Shown here: positions 33,082 through 42,532 of the stretch, piece after piece
Layout: every line of letters begins with the position of its first letter
Position numbering within the stretch: the first letter of the stretch is position 1
From: Pseudooceanicola atlanticus
GTDB taxonomy: Bacteria > Pseudomonadota > Alphaproteobacteria > Rhodobacterales > Rhodobacteraceae
DNA length: 64,000 bases
Assembly (NCBI RefSeq): GCF_000768315.1
Contig: NZ_AQQX01000003.1
Span: forward strand, 248,001 to 312,000
Reading direction: 5' to 3'
Program-made: the position numbers and the translations under genes
Notes under the pieces: generated by a model
Told to the model about the DNA's origin: nothing
Database searches by the model: none
What the model saw: only the letters and a program-made list of their open reading frames with translations

Positions 33082-35010
33082 TCAGTCAGACTTCGGCGGA
33101 ACGTAGAATTTCGGCTTTAGCGACTCAACACATGCTATGTTGACCGGCGCGCCCGGGCTCTCAATGAACCCCAGTGCAATGTCCTGCGCGCATTGCGAGA
33201 ACTGGATCACGGCATGACCGGCTTCGGGGAACAGGACCGCCTGGCCGTTGGTCAGGGTGCGCACGACCCTTTCGGCAGCGTCCGGGTTGGTCTTGGTGTC
33301 CTTGGTTCCAGCCATGGCCAGCACCGGAATGTCGCTGACAACGGGATCGTGGAAACCTTCGCGCGGGTGCTTTTCGAAAAGGTCGCAGAAATCATACAGG
33401 ACCAGCGTCGACTCCCGCGTGCCCGCATCGATCACGGGGAAGCGGTAGTCCGCGGCCACAGCGTCGTAGCCGTCGCGCGAGTTGAAGGGGTAATCCTCCT
33501 GGCAGGCGATGATCCCCAGGGTGAACATCATGCGGCTTTGTGCTGTCAGATTGGCCGAATCCGTCCACGCCCGCTCGTAGAAGGCGGCGATGTCCTCCAC
33601 GGTCATGGCCGCGAACAGGCCCATGATGCGGGGTTTCTCGGTCTCAGGGACATGGGCGGCGAGGAAGGCCTCGACACGGTCGCGATCCGGCGTCTGACCG
33701 ACGAAGAGCACGTAGTCGTGCAAGAAAGCGAGCAGCGCGTCGGCCTCCATCGTTTTCGCAATGTCGGACAGCGCTTCGTCCAGAAGGGCCTCGGTCCGCG
33801 CCGCACCGGTGCCCGACAGATCGTCTGAGAGGATCGTCATCAGCCGGGCGATGTTCGCTTCCTCCGTCCGCATGGCTTCGGCCTGTTTCAGCAAGAACTC
33901 GGCAAGCGACTTGTCGAGCGGGTCGAGGCCCGTGCCATAAGCGGCCAGCATCGCATCCGCCGTCTGCGGCGGGTTGAACCCTCCGGCGAGAAGTTTTTCG
34001 AGCGTCGCCGTCTTGCCTTCGGCGATTTCGGTGTAGACCTGCGGCAGGTAGGCCGTGAAGGGCATGGCACGCCCGTTGCTGAGTTCGAGGATTTCCTCGA
34101 TGAATCCGGGGTCCAGTTCCTCTCCGGAGACTGTCACTTTCGGCTCTTCGGCAAGCCTTCGTCCGGCGGCGTTGATCGTCTCCTCCAGATCGGGATAGGC
34201 GGCGGCGCAGGCCTCCTCGGCCATGCAGTAATCGACCACCCAGCCAAGCGCCTGATCCGCCGGAACGCCGTTGGTATCATAGGCCGGGTTGTCGACCCGG
34301 CTGATGCTGTCGATGACCACGGATCGCAGACCTTCGGGTGCTGTGCGCAGCAGCTCCTGCCCCAACTTCGTGCCGTAAGAGATGCCGAAGGCGTTGTATT
34401 CGGGATAACCGAGGGCATGCATGATGGCCCGGACGTCCATCGCGCTCTGCGTGGTGTTGTAGGGTTCGAGGTCCGTGCCGGTGTCGACAGTCTCGGTCAG
34501 GCAGGTGGCCAGCGGTCCGTCTGCGCCGAACATCGTGTCCTCGTCAGGCTCTACAAAGGCAAGGAACTCTTCCGCCAACTGGTTGTAGCAGGCGATCGTG
34601 CGGTCCGAGATGCCCGAGGCGCGCTGGTCGAAGAGCACGATATCGCGTCGGTCGCGCAGAAAATCGAACAGCTTTGCATTCATGGGAATGGACTGCACAG
34701 TATAGCCGCCGGGGCCACCATGCAGGTAGATCACCGGATCGGGTGCGGGAGCGACTGCCCGGGACTTGAGCACCGCAAAGGCCAGCGGGATTGTCTCTCC
34801 GCCGTCGGCGCCGTGGGTTTCCGGGACGGCCACCCGGCCACAGATGACCGTCTTGCCCTCGACCTCCAGCGTGCCGATCGGGCGCGGGCAGGCTTCCACA
34901 GTTACGGGATACCGGTCGTCGTGGCTCCCCTCTTTCAGTCGATCGAACGCGGGGTCGGTGGCCGATGTCATCAGGGCGATGAGGGTCACAATGATCTGAT
35001 CGGGGGACAT
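33082..35010 (-). CDS. Alpha/beta hydrolase with TAP-like C-terminus, paralogue 3
   Basis: The 642-residue product has DPVIYLHGGPGGYTV, VLFDQRASG, nucleophile FGISYGTKLG, C-terminal IPVLAMAGTKDTKT and EAGHAVIQFSQC. Ten cysteines again align with paralogues 1 and 2 (for example VICG, DYCMAEEAC, IIACQEDYPF, NIACVES). The N-terminus MSPDQIIVTLIALM is nearly identical to MTPDQIIAAIASLL of paralogue 2, again without a signal peptide; AAAGG precedes the ATG. It is 128 bases downstream of the secreted SH3 gene on the same strand. Confidence 0.88.
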   Translation of the reverse strand: MSPDQIIVTLIALMTSATDPAFDRLKEGSHDDRYPVTVEACPRPIGTLEVEGKTVICGRVAVPETHGADGGETIPLAFAVLKSRAVAPAPDPVIYLHGGPGGYTVQSIPMNAKLFDFLRDRRDIVLFDQRASGISDRTIACYNQLAEEFLAFVEPDEDTMFGADGPLATCLTETVDTGTDLEPYNTTQSAMDVRAIMHALGYPEYNAFGISYGTKLGQELLRTAPEGLRSVVIDSISRVDNPAYDTNGVPADQALGWVVDYCMAEEACAAAYPDLEETINAAGRRLAEEPKVTVSGEELDPGFIEEILELSNGRAMPFTAYLPQVYTEIAEGKTATLEKLLAGGFNPPQTADAMLAAYGTGLDPLDKSLAEFLLKQAEAMRTEEANIARLMTILSDDLSGTGAARTEALLDEALSDIAKTMEADALLAFLHDYVLFVGQTPDRDRVEAFLAAHVPETEKPRIMGLFAAMTVEDIAAFYERAWTDSANLTAQSRMMFTLGIIACQEDYPFNSRDGYDAVAADYRFPVIDAGTRESTLVLYDFCDLFEKHPREGFHDPVVSDIPVLAMAGTKDTKTNPDAAERVVRTLTNGQAVLFPEAGHAVIQFSQCAQDIALGFIESPGAPVNIACVESLKPKFYVPPKSD

Positions 35011-35138
35011 GACGGGCCTTTCGGGTCAATGCTTGCGTGGGTGATCGATTGCCCGGCGCCACTGGACATGCGGCGCCGGGCAGGACGTGCGGCTGTCACC
35101 CCGGAGCACCCGGGACGAGGTTGTGACACCCGATACGT

Positions 35139-35987
35139 TCAGAATAGCACATAGCCGCCGACGCCGTTGGTCAGCGTCATTGTCAGGGTGTTGCCGTTGC
35201 CACTCCGGTTCCGGACGAGGACGGCAGACCCATGGGCCCCGTCGGTGCAATGCACCGAAGTCGCCTCGCTGCCGACCGTGCCAGGGGCATGGCGGAACAG
35301 GCCGGTGCAGAGATTTCCACCACCAGAGACCGTGAGGGCATAGGCGCCTTCCTTGTGGCCGAAGATCTGACCGGTCAATGAATCTCCGCCGTAGATCGTG
35401 CCCGATCCGCGGATATTGACGTTCGCCGATGCGGCAGACGGTTCGTGGCTCGCGGTCGGGTGATTTTCCCGCAGATAACTCGCGACGGCATCATGCGCCG
35501 AGGACCGCTGCGACCGCGAACAGGAACTGCCGACGGCGATCTCGCGCCCGACCGGGTTGTAGAGCGCGGTGCAGCCGCTGGCGAAACGCACCTCTATCTC
35601 GCCCGACGTGCGGGCGTGCAGTTCGGGCACGTCGGGTCTGCCGCCGATCGTGCCGCCCGTCGGCGCGCCGCTCTCGCGCAGATACCGGCCCGAGGCCCAG
35701 CCCGTGATCCGTCCGTCCGGCGTTTCGATATGGCACCACCGGCCGTTTCCTTCGCCGCGACACCCGAGGTTGCGGAACACCGCCCCATTTGGCGCCCGTG
35801 CGACGACTCGGTTCGAGGTTCCGGGACCGGCGCGAAGGTTCAGCGTGTCGTTGGACGCAACGCCATGAACCTGCCAATAGTCCGGACCCATCTGGGCCAG
35901 AGCCGCGCCGGGAAGCGCAACAATGGCGCCCAGGGTCAGCCCGAAAGCCGCCACCCCTGTCCTGAAGAATTTGCCAATTCTAATCAT
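35139..35987 (-). CDS. Secreted SH3-domain protein
   Basis: A 282-residue precursor with a clear Sec signal (GVAAFGLTLGAIVALPGAAL, cleaved near ALA-Q). Residues about 38-95 form a bacterial SH3 domain (LNLRAGPGTSNRVVARAPNG, RWCHIETPDG, GWASGRYLRES). A middle region with paired Cys (ASGCTALYNP, GSSCSRSQ) and a beta-rich C-terminus (GTIYGGDSLTGQIFGH, GGNLCTGLF, SVHCTDG) follow. SH3b domains often bind cell-wall peptides. A truncated paralogue lies at 27624. GGAGGACAAG precedes ATG 35985-35987. Confidence 0.85.
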   Translation of the reverse strand: MIRIGKFFRTGVAAFGLTLGAIVALPGAALAQMGPDYWQVHGVASNDTLNLRAGPGTSNRVVARAPNGAVFRNLGCRGEGNGRWCHIETPDGRITGWASGRYLRESGAPTGGTIGGRPDVPELHARTSGEIEVRFASGCTALYNPVGREIAVGSSCSRSQRSSAHDAVASYLRENHPTASHEPSAASANVNIRGSGTIYGGDSLTGQIFGHKEGAYALTVSGGGNLCTGLFRHAPGTVGSEATSVHCTDGAHGSAVLVRNRSGNGNTLTMTLTNGVGGYVLF

Positions 35988-36031
35988 GTCTTGTCCTCCT
36001 AATTGCGCATCGGGGTTTCCGGGTCGCCCGG

Positions 36032-36640
36032 TCAGCCCGCGATGCGGCAGCCTGCTTTTTCACCGTAATTGTCTTCGATCCGCGCCGTGGTCCCGTCGAA
36101 CGAGATGGCTCCCCAAAACGCCACGAAGTAATCGCCGGGCGTATCCACCGATCTGAGCGAACCGACATACACGCTGTCGCCTTCCTCAACCCGGATCGCC
36201 GGAAGCTCGGTGTCGAAGGTGGTGATCGTCACGCTTCGGGCGTTGTCACCGCAGAACCATTCCTGGGTCTCCCTGGGGTCTTCCAGCATGAACTGGGCAA
36301 CCAGCTGGCCCTCGCGTTGCAGGTATTGCCTTTCGACGCAGACGCGCAGGTCAGGGTCCTTCCAGCATTCGTCGCGCCCCTTGATCCAGCCCCTTTGCGT
36401 GGCGCGCAGCAGGTCCTCCGCCTCATTCGCTCCGGCATCGAGACCTTTGGCAACGGACATGGCCGCGGCGAACCGATCCGCCAGCCGACGGTCGAGCGCG
36501 GCAAGCGCGGGGTCATCGCAGACAAGCTTTTCGGCTGAGCTTTCGGCCTTGGCGCAGTCGAAGGCGGGACCATCCTGCGCATGGCCCGCAAACGGAGTTG
36601 CGAGGAACGTCAGGAGGGCGGCGACTTTGGTCGGGGTCAT
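36032..36640 (-). CDS. Secreted LprI/DUF1311-like protein
   Basis: The 202-residue precursor has a signal peptide (TKVAALLTFLATPFAGHA, cut before QDG) and a DUF1311 region: FDCAKAESSAEKLVCDDP, ALAALDRRLADRFAAAM, RGWIKGRDECW and CVERQYLQRE, with four cysteines spaced as in LprI N-terminal domains. LprI of Mycobacterium inhibits lysozyme; other DUF1311 proteins have no known role. ATG 36638-36640 is chosen because AAAGG lies nine bases before it. A C-terminal beta-rich part carries two further Cys. The following CPBP-like gene on the same strand is 35 bases upstream, so the two are probably cotranscribed. Confidence 0.82.
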   Translation of the reverse strand: MTPTKVAALLTFLATPFAGHAQDGPAFDCAKAESSAEKLVCDDPALAALDRRLADRFAAAMSVAKGLDAGANEAEDLLRATQRGWIKGRDECWKDPDLRVCVERQYLQREGQLVAQFMLEDPRETQEWFCGDNARSVTITTFDTELPAIRVEEGDSVYVGSLRSVDTPGDYFVAFWGAISFDGTTARIEDNYGEKAGCRIAG

Positions 36641-36675
36641 CACGGGGCCTTTCATGGATGGAGGGTGCAACTGGG

Positions 36676-37458
36676 TCATGCGGTCGCCGCACCAAGAATC
36701 GCCAGAGTGAAGATCGTCCAGTCGTTCAGGATATGGACGGCTGCCGAGACCCAGATGTTGCGGGTGATCAGGTAGGGCATCAGCAGGATCATCCGGACCG
36801 GAACAAGGCCGATCAGGGCTTGGGACACGTTCCACTGATAGGTCGGAAGATGAACCAGCGCGAAGATCACGGAGATACCGAGGGCCGCAAGGACGACGGC
36901 CGATTTTCGGGCAAGCTTGCGGTCGAGGAAGGCGAGAAAGGCCAGGAACGGCAGGATGGTGAATATCTCTTCACCCAGTAACTGCACGCCGGTCCATCCG
37001 AAGAAGATCACCTGCTCGATACCCGTCGCAGCCGCTGCACGATCTCCGGCGGGGTTGGCCGATGTTTCGAACAGGTTGTTCACCAGTATCCCGACCGCTC
37101 CGGTCACGATCATGTTCAGCACGAAGAAGCCGAGAATGATCGCGATGTCCTTTCCCCTGAGAGGGCGGAACAGGGCGCGCGGGGCCGCAGTGCCAGCGAC
37201 CAACGCAAGCGTGATGAGGGGGATCATCACGAAAAGAAGCGCCGGTATGAACGTGCCGATCCCGGTTGTGAATAAGGGTTGAGTGGTGATGAGCGCGCCA
37301 AACGCGACCGCAACCGATGCCAGCACGATCAGCCATCCGGCATTGCTGATAGCGACGGGATTACCGCGATAGAACGGGAAGTCGCAGTCGGTGCGTTCAA
37401 ATCGGAACATGTCGTTCAGGTCTGTTGCAGAGGGGCTGCGGAGACCAGCTTCAGGCAT
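36676..37458 (-). CDS. CPBP-like membrane protein with altered motif 1
   Basis: A 260-residue protein with about eight membrane helices. The first CPBP motif reads LLGEEIFTILPF, keeping the paired glutamates but with Ile instead of the usual Arg of EExxxR. The second motif FALVHLPTYQWN and third VHILNDW are present. Activity may be kept, since the glutamates and histidines remain, but substrate handling may differ from the neighbour at 32236. It precedes the LprI-like gene and follows the AraC regulator, all on the minus strand. Confidence 0.8.
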   Translation of the reverse strand: MPEAGLRSPSATDLNDMFRFERTDCDFPFYRGNPVAISNAGWLIVLASVAVAFGALITTQPLFTTGIGTFIPALLFVMIPLITLALVAGTAAPRALFRPLRGKDIAIILGFFVLNMIVTGAVGILVNNLFETSANPAGDRAAAATGIEQVIFFGWTGVQLLGEEIFTILPFLAFLAFLDRKLARKSAVVLAALGISVIFALVHLPTYQWNVSQALIGLVPVRMILLMPYLITRNIWVSAAVHILNDWTIFTLAILGAATA

Positions 37459-37553
37459 GATACAACCTCATAAAACTCGGCACAGGCCAGCACCTCTTTT
37501 AAGGGACGGACTTCAGACCCGATTCCGACGCTATGCCGGCCCCGAAGCGCGGG

Positions 37554-38537
37554 CTATCCGGTCTGCGTGTCGTCTATCCGATTTGCGCTGCGCCGCATCC
37601 GTCCGCGCCGCAATGTGGCAGAAGGCGCTTCTCCGAAGGTTGCCCGGTAAGTCTGCGCGAACCGGCCCAAATGGGAAAATCCGCAGTCGAAGGCGATGGC
37701 GGTCACCGTGTCTCCACCGCCAGCCAGAAGGTTTCGCCGAGCCTTGTCCAGACGGTGTGCTGTCAGTCGTTCCCAAGGCGATTGTTTGACAGACTGCCGG
37801 AATGCATCCTGAAGCTGGCGGACCGATACGCCGAGCGCTTCGGCCATGATCGGAACGGTGAGAGGCTCACCAAGATTGGCCACCATGAACTCCTCGGCCC
37901 GGCTCACCAGAGAGTGCTGGGGCTTCTCGTTCATGATCCTGTCCATGCCCGTCTGGAACATCATGCGGATATGCTCAAGAACGAGCGCCGCAAACAGGTC
38001 CGATGCCGGGCGATGGATCAGCGTCGGCATCGGAGACGCGAGATCGCTGAACAGGTAGTGCATCAGCGCCCTGAACCCTGCGAGAGCCTTCGGAGCGGTT
38101 GGCAGAACCGGATCGTCCGTCACAACAGGCAAGACATGGCGCAGCGGCGCTGCATCGAGCGAAATCTTCGCGAGATTGGCGCGAAAATCGCGATGGCGCC
38201 CTTTTTCTACGCGTGTCCATCGCTCTGAAGGTCCAAGGGCCAGCGCGGACCCTTCCTGGATCACCGTTTTCCGGCGGTCCATGTGGACGTGAGTCTGTCC
38301 GTGCGTCGGGATCATGACCGTCAGGTATTTGTCATCGGCGAGGTCGATTTCATGGCCGGATGAGGTGACGCTCAGTAGGCTTGTCCCGATGTCGGGGAAA
38401 TCCGCCGAATTTACGATCAGTTTCCTGTCGCGCCCCTTCGACATGTTGAAATGATCAGGGGCGCTGAAAAGAAGCGACCCGAAATCGGCGCGGCTTCGTG
38501 CGCTCTCTTCCCAGTGTTTCGAATGATAACTCAACAT
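37554..38537 (-). CDS. AraC family transcriptional regulator
   Basis: The 327-residue product has an N-terminal AraC-binding-like sensor region (about residues 1-200) and a C-terminal double helix-turn-helix: LTVPIMAEALGVSVRQLQDA, then VTAIAFDCGFSHLGRFAQTY and FGEAPSATLRR. No strong ribosome site is visible; ATG 38535-38537 was taken over the TTG four codons earlier. It is the only transcription factor inside the envelope/hydrolase block and lies at the head of the minus-strand CPBP-LprI run, making it a candidate local regulator. Confidence 0.9.
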   Translation of the reverse strand: MLSYHSKHWEESARSRADFGSLLFSAPDHFNMSKGRDRKLIVNSADFPDIGTSLLSVTSSGHEIDLADDKYLTVMIPTHGQTHVHMDRRKTVIQEGSALALGPSERWTRVEKGRHRDFRANLAKISLDAAPLRHVLPVVTDDPVLPTAPKALAGFRALMHYLFSDLASPMPTLIHRPASDLFAALVLEHIRMMFQTGMDRIMNEKPQHSLVSRAEEFMVANLGEPLTVPIMAEALGVSVRQLQDAFRQSVKQSPWERLTAHRLDKARRNLLAGGGDTVTAIAFDCGFSHLGRFAQTYRATFGEAPSATLRRGRMRRSANRIDDTQTG

Positions 38538-38627
38538 GATTGCACGCAAAGGGATTGAACCTATGCGAAAGTATAATGAATTACCTTTACCCTGTCTGCA
38601 CCTTTAACGGCATTTCCGTCGTCTCCA

Positions 38628-41600
38628 TCACGGGGTGACGAAATCGAAATTCCGGCCTTGCGCAACCGCTTCGGCTGACAGGTCACCCTGAAGGAAGAGG
38701 GCGCCGTGTGAACCGAGCCCGACCTCAAGCCCCCCTGTTCGTGGCGTGAATGTCAGGTCCGACAGGCGCGAAATTCCCGGCAAGGCCAGCTGGATGACAT
38801 CCTGCCCCGGCCTGAAATCGGTGATCGTGTCGCCCGGTGCGATATCGCCATCCTCGAACCCGAAGACATCCCCCCAGGCCCAGCCCGTCAGCGTATCCGC
38901 ACCTTCGCCACCGAACAAAGTGTCATGCCCGATGCCGCCATTGAGCGAGTCGTCGCCCTGGTTCCCAAGCAGCAGATCGTCACCCTTGTTGCCGACCAGA
39001 ACGTCGTCACCCTGTTGGCCAGTCATGACGTCATCGTCGTTGTAGCCGCGCAGCGTATCGTCGCCGCCCCAGCCGCGAAGGGTGTCGTTGCCGGGCGATC
39101 CGCGCAATTCGTCGTTCCCGCGACCGCCGATCAGGCTATCGTCGCCCCCGTGGCCGTTGATCAGGTCGTCGCCATCACCGCCGTTCAGCGTATCGTTCAT
39201 GCCGAAGCCGCCGATGGTGTCGTTGAACGGCGTGCCGTCCAGATCATCTGCTCGCCCGGTGCCGTTGATCACCTCTCCAGCCGTGATCGGCGTGTCGGGA
39301 TCGACCAGCGTGTCGTCCGGGTGAACCACCGGGTCGGAGAGGTCCACCGCCGATGTAAGCGTGATTTCCATGACCTCGAAGGGCTTGAGCCGCAGCGACA
39401 CCTCGGGGCTGTCGAAGGTGTGGTCCGTGAAGGCCGCGCGCACGTCGTGTTCGTCGTAGTAATAGGCCCGGCCATCCACCTGGACGGATTGCGACGGGGT
39501 GTGGCCCGTGTCGCCGCGCCAGTGGAACCCGTCCGAGCTTTCGGGAGACTGGTCGATGCCGATCTTGATGCCCGTGCCGGTGGCGTCCGGGCCGACCAGC
39601 CCGGTCAGATCCACGTCCAGGTTCAGCACGTCGAAAGACCGCGATGAGACATAGACCACCGTCTTGTCCCCGGACTGGTAGGCGTTGATCTCGAAGCTGC
39701 CGTCGTCGCCGGCGAATTCGGTCGCGATCAGCTCCATGCCGGGCAGGCTTTCGCGCATCAGGTCGAAGGCCGCGCCGCGGACCGAGTTGGTCACGCGGCC
39801 CTCTTCGTCCAGAACCGGGACTTCGCGCGGGCTGCCGACAAGATCGCTGTCGGTGTTGTGCTGCACGGGCCAGACATGGGCACGATCCACGCCGTCTTCC
39901 AGCATGTTTTCGAACTGCTCCTGGAGGGTCGAGACCGAGCGGATGCCAACCTCGTCATAGTCCAGCGTGCGGATGTTCCACTCGGTGATGTGCAGGTCCA
40001 GGTCCTTGTCGAAGGCCGCGTCCCAGACCGCGAAATCCCGGTCGATGAAGTTCTGTTCGTTGTCGGCGTCAGTATAGGCCAGCTCGGTCTTGTTGTAGTA
40101 ATAGTGCTCGACGACGCCATCCATGGCTGCGCGGGCCTCGGCCCCCAGTTCGTCGATGATCGCCTGGTTTGCCGCGTCCAGCCGCGCGGTGAACCCGCGC
40201 GCATCCCGGCTGCCGATGAAGTCCGACTCGCCCGTGGGGGTTGCCATCTGAACGATGATATCGGCCTGCTGCGCATCGGATAGCCCGGCCGCCAGCATGC
40301 CGTCGCGCAGGCCGACCACCGCCAGGTCGGCCTTTTGACCGTATTCGGTTTCGGCCATCGTGGCCCAGTATTCGTTGCCGACTTCGAAGGCCTCGACCAC
40401 GTCCGCATAGTCGCGCATGACCTGTTCGGCGAAAGGCGAGATGCGATTTTCAACGAAGTCGCCGTAGTCATCGACGCTTTGCAGGCGGGTCGGCACGACA
40501 AGCGTGACCTGGGCGTCGTTCTCCCTGGCCCAGTCCAGCATGTCCCTCAGTTCGGGGCGCAGGTCAGTGCCACCGGCGCCATCGGGCACCAGCAGGGTCA
40601 CGTCCAGCCAGCCCTCGCCGTCGACCAGACCCGCCACAGGATCGCCCTGGCCGGCGGGAAAACGGACATGCTCGATCCCCAGGGCATCCGTGGCGGACGT
40701 ATAGTTGCCCGTCGGCTCGCCGGCTTCCGTATTGACGGTGAAGACCGCGTTGCCACCGAAGTGTTCGGTCGTTGCAACCGCACCCGTTGCCGTGGCCGAT
40801 GTCAGCACCGCCGATTTGTCGACGCCGGGTGTGAGGATGCCGGTGTCGCTCAGATCGACCTCATCGACCGGCTCGTCCTCGCCGGCGTCGTCTTCACCCG
40901 GTGGAGGGGGCGGGGGCGGTGCAACCGTGTCAGCAAGGTTCGTAAGCCAGGTCGAGGTATCGGCCATCTCGTCCGGTGCGACGCCAAGGAAATAGGCGAC
41001 CGGTTCGCCTTCGAACAGCAGATAGGTTCCGTCGCCATCCGCATTCGGCTCCAGCGTCAGGCCGGCGGTCACCTCGTCCGCCGTCAGGGGCTCTCCGGCC
41101 TCGTCGATCAGGGTCACGGGTTCGGGCGTACCGTCTTCGGACTGCACCTCATATCCGAAAATGGCGACCGGCGCGTTGTCATCGTCACCGGCCACGATCT
41201 CATAGCTGTCGCGTCCTTCGAAACCCGCCACGAAATCGCCATCGTCAGCGCGGATCGTGTCCCAGCCTTCGCCGCCCAGAAGCGTATCCGATCCGCTCGT
41301 GCCCTCCGGATCGCGCCCGTCGATCAGATCGTCGTCATCCTGACCGTTCAGCCAGTCCTCGCCCCCATTCCCGGTCAGCGTGTCGTCGCCGCTCCCACCT
41401 TTCAGGTGGTCGTCCTCTGCCGTGCCATCCAGCGCCTCGCCGGGCTGGATGAGGTTCGGCTCGTGCAGCTGGAAGTTGCCGATCCAGATGGTCTGGTAGA
41501 ACAACTCGTCCGCCGTGTAGCCCTCGATGATCGCCACCTGTTGGCTGCCGAAAACCACGAAGGCGCCTGATCCGTCCGGCATGTCGCCGATGCCGGCATT

Positions 41601-42308
41601 CAGCGTGCCATCGAAGAAGGCGCTGCGCGGGTAAATCGCGCCTTCGGCATCGGTGAAGAACACCTGATCCGGCTGTCCGCCGAGCTCCGGGCGGGAGAAG
41701 TCGAGGTCCTTGATGACCACCGGCTCCGCGCCCTCGCGGCCAGTCGCAACCATGAACCGGTCGACCCCGTCACCGCCTGTCATCGTGTCGCCGTCGTCGC
41801 CCCAGAACCGGTCGTCGCCAGAGCCCCCGTCAATCGCGTCCGGGCCCCCAAGGTTGGAGTCGATGGCCAGGATCACGTCGTCACCCGCACCGCCGACGAA
41901 ACTGTCGGAGCCGGATATATCATCGAACAGGTCGTCCCCCGACCCCCCATCCATCGTGTCGTTGCCCTCACCACCGAACAGTCGGTCGGCGTCTTGACCG
42001 CCGGTCAGAATGTCGTCGCCGGACCCCGCTGAAATCGCGTCGCGCCCGGCACTGCCGTCTATGCCGTCAGCCCCGGACAGGCCCGCGATCGTGTCGTCGC
42101 CGGACAGGGCGTCGATTTCGTCCGCATCGCTGGTCCCGACTATAGCATCGTCACCGGGGGTCGCGCCGAAGCCTTCAGGCTCGATCAGAATGTCGTCGCC
42201 AGAGGAAGCGACCTGATCAGGTTCATCGGAGGCGTCCGCGGATGGTTCATCATCAAATCCGAAGGCAATCAATCCGATCAGGGCCGGGAACAAGAAAAAC
42301 AGCAGCAT
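38628..42308 (-). CDS. RTX protein with embedded clan-A glycoside hydrolase-like domain
   Basis: A 1226-residue protein. After a hydrophobic N-terminus (MLLFFLFPALIGLIAFGF) come RTX calcium-binding repeats (GGxGxDxL type, about residues 30-160 and 290-350), then a roughly 470-residue catalytic-like domain: VTLLVPDGAGG, FEVGNEYWATM (acid/base Glu after Asn) and LHITEWNIRT (nucleophile Glu), as in GH39/GH51-like barrels. A beta-sandwich region follows, then a second RTX block (GGDGDDLINGHGGDDS type). The C-terminus resembles type I secretion signals, but no transporter is in the window. The N-terminal hydrophobic stretch is unusual for a type I substrate. Confidence 0.85.
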   Translation of the reverse strand: MLLFFLFPALIGLIAFGFDDEPSADASDEPDQVASSGDDILIEPEGFGATPGDDAIVGTSDADEIDALSGDDTIAGLSGADGIDGSAGRDAISAGSGDDILTGGQDADRLFGGEGNDTMDGGSGDDLFDDISGSDSFVGGAGDDVILAIDSNLGGPDAIDGGSGDDRFWGDDGDTMTGGDGVDRFMVATGREGAEPVVIKDLDFSRPELGGQPDQVFFTDAEGAIYPRSAFFDGTLNAGIGDMPDGSGAFVVFGSQQVAIIEGYTADELFYQTIWIGNFQLHEPNLIQPGEALDGTAEDDHLKGGSGDDTLTGNGGEDWLNGQDDDDLIDGRDPEGTSGSDTLLGGEGWDTIRADDGDFVAGFEGRDSYEIVAGDDDNAPVAIFGYEVQSEDGTPEPVTLIDEAGEPLTADEVTAGLTLEPNADGDGTYLLFEGEPVAYFLGVAPDEMADTSTWLTNLADTVAPPPPPPPGEDDAGEDEPVDEVDLSDTGILTPGVDKSAVLTSATATGAVATTEHFGGNAVFTVNTEAGEPTGNYTSATDALGIEHVRFPAGQGDPVAGLVDGEGWLDVTLLVPDGAGGTDLRPELRDMLDWARENDAQVTLVVPTRLQSVDDYGDFVENRISPFAEQVMRDYADVVEAFEVGNEYWATMAETEYGQKADLAVVGLRDGMLAAGLSDAQQADIIVQMATPTGESDFIGSRDARGFTARLDAANQAIIDELGAEARAAMDGVVEHYYYNKTELAYTDADNEQNFIDRDFAVWDAAFDKDLDLHITEWNIRTLDYDEVGIRSVSTLQEQFENMLEDGVDRAHVWPVQHNTDSDLVGSPREVPVLDEEGRVTNSVRGAAFDLMRESLPGMELIATEFAGDDGSFEINAYQSGDKTVVYVSSRSFDVLNLDVDLTGLVGPDATGTGIKIGIDQSPESSDGFHWRGDTGHTPSQSVQVDGRAYYYDEHDVRAAFTDHTFDSPEVSLRLKPFEVMEITLTSAVDLSDPVVHPDDTLVDPDTPITAGEVINGTGRADDLDGTPFNDTIGGFGMNDTLNGGDGDDLINGHGGDDSLIGGRGNDELRGSPGNDTLRGWGGDDTLRGYNDDDVMTGQQGDDVLVGNKGDDLLLGNQGDDSLNGGIGHDTLFGGEGADTLTGWAWGDVFGFEDGDIAPGDTITDFRPGQDVIQLALPGISRLSDLTFTPRTGGLEVGLGSHGALFLQGDLSAEAVAQGRNFDFVTP

Positions 42309-42532
42309 TGCGGCCCCCCAGCCTGAACGCGCATGAACAAAGAATCTATTTTCACTGCCATAATACCGCCATTTTTCGAAGTTGGGCGATAAACAGTTCC
42401 GGCCCGATTTGGAAACGATCTCCTTTTATCAATACGTTGCCCGTCTGGGTGCGCCCAAGCCAGCTCACGCTTTGCGGTAAGCGGTGCTTGCCATATCCTT
42501 GCCGGGCAAATGCATGTTCCACGAGGTGCCCC

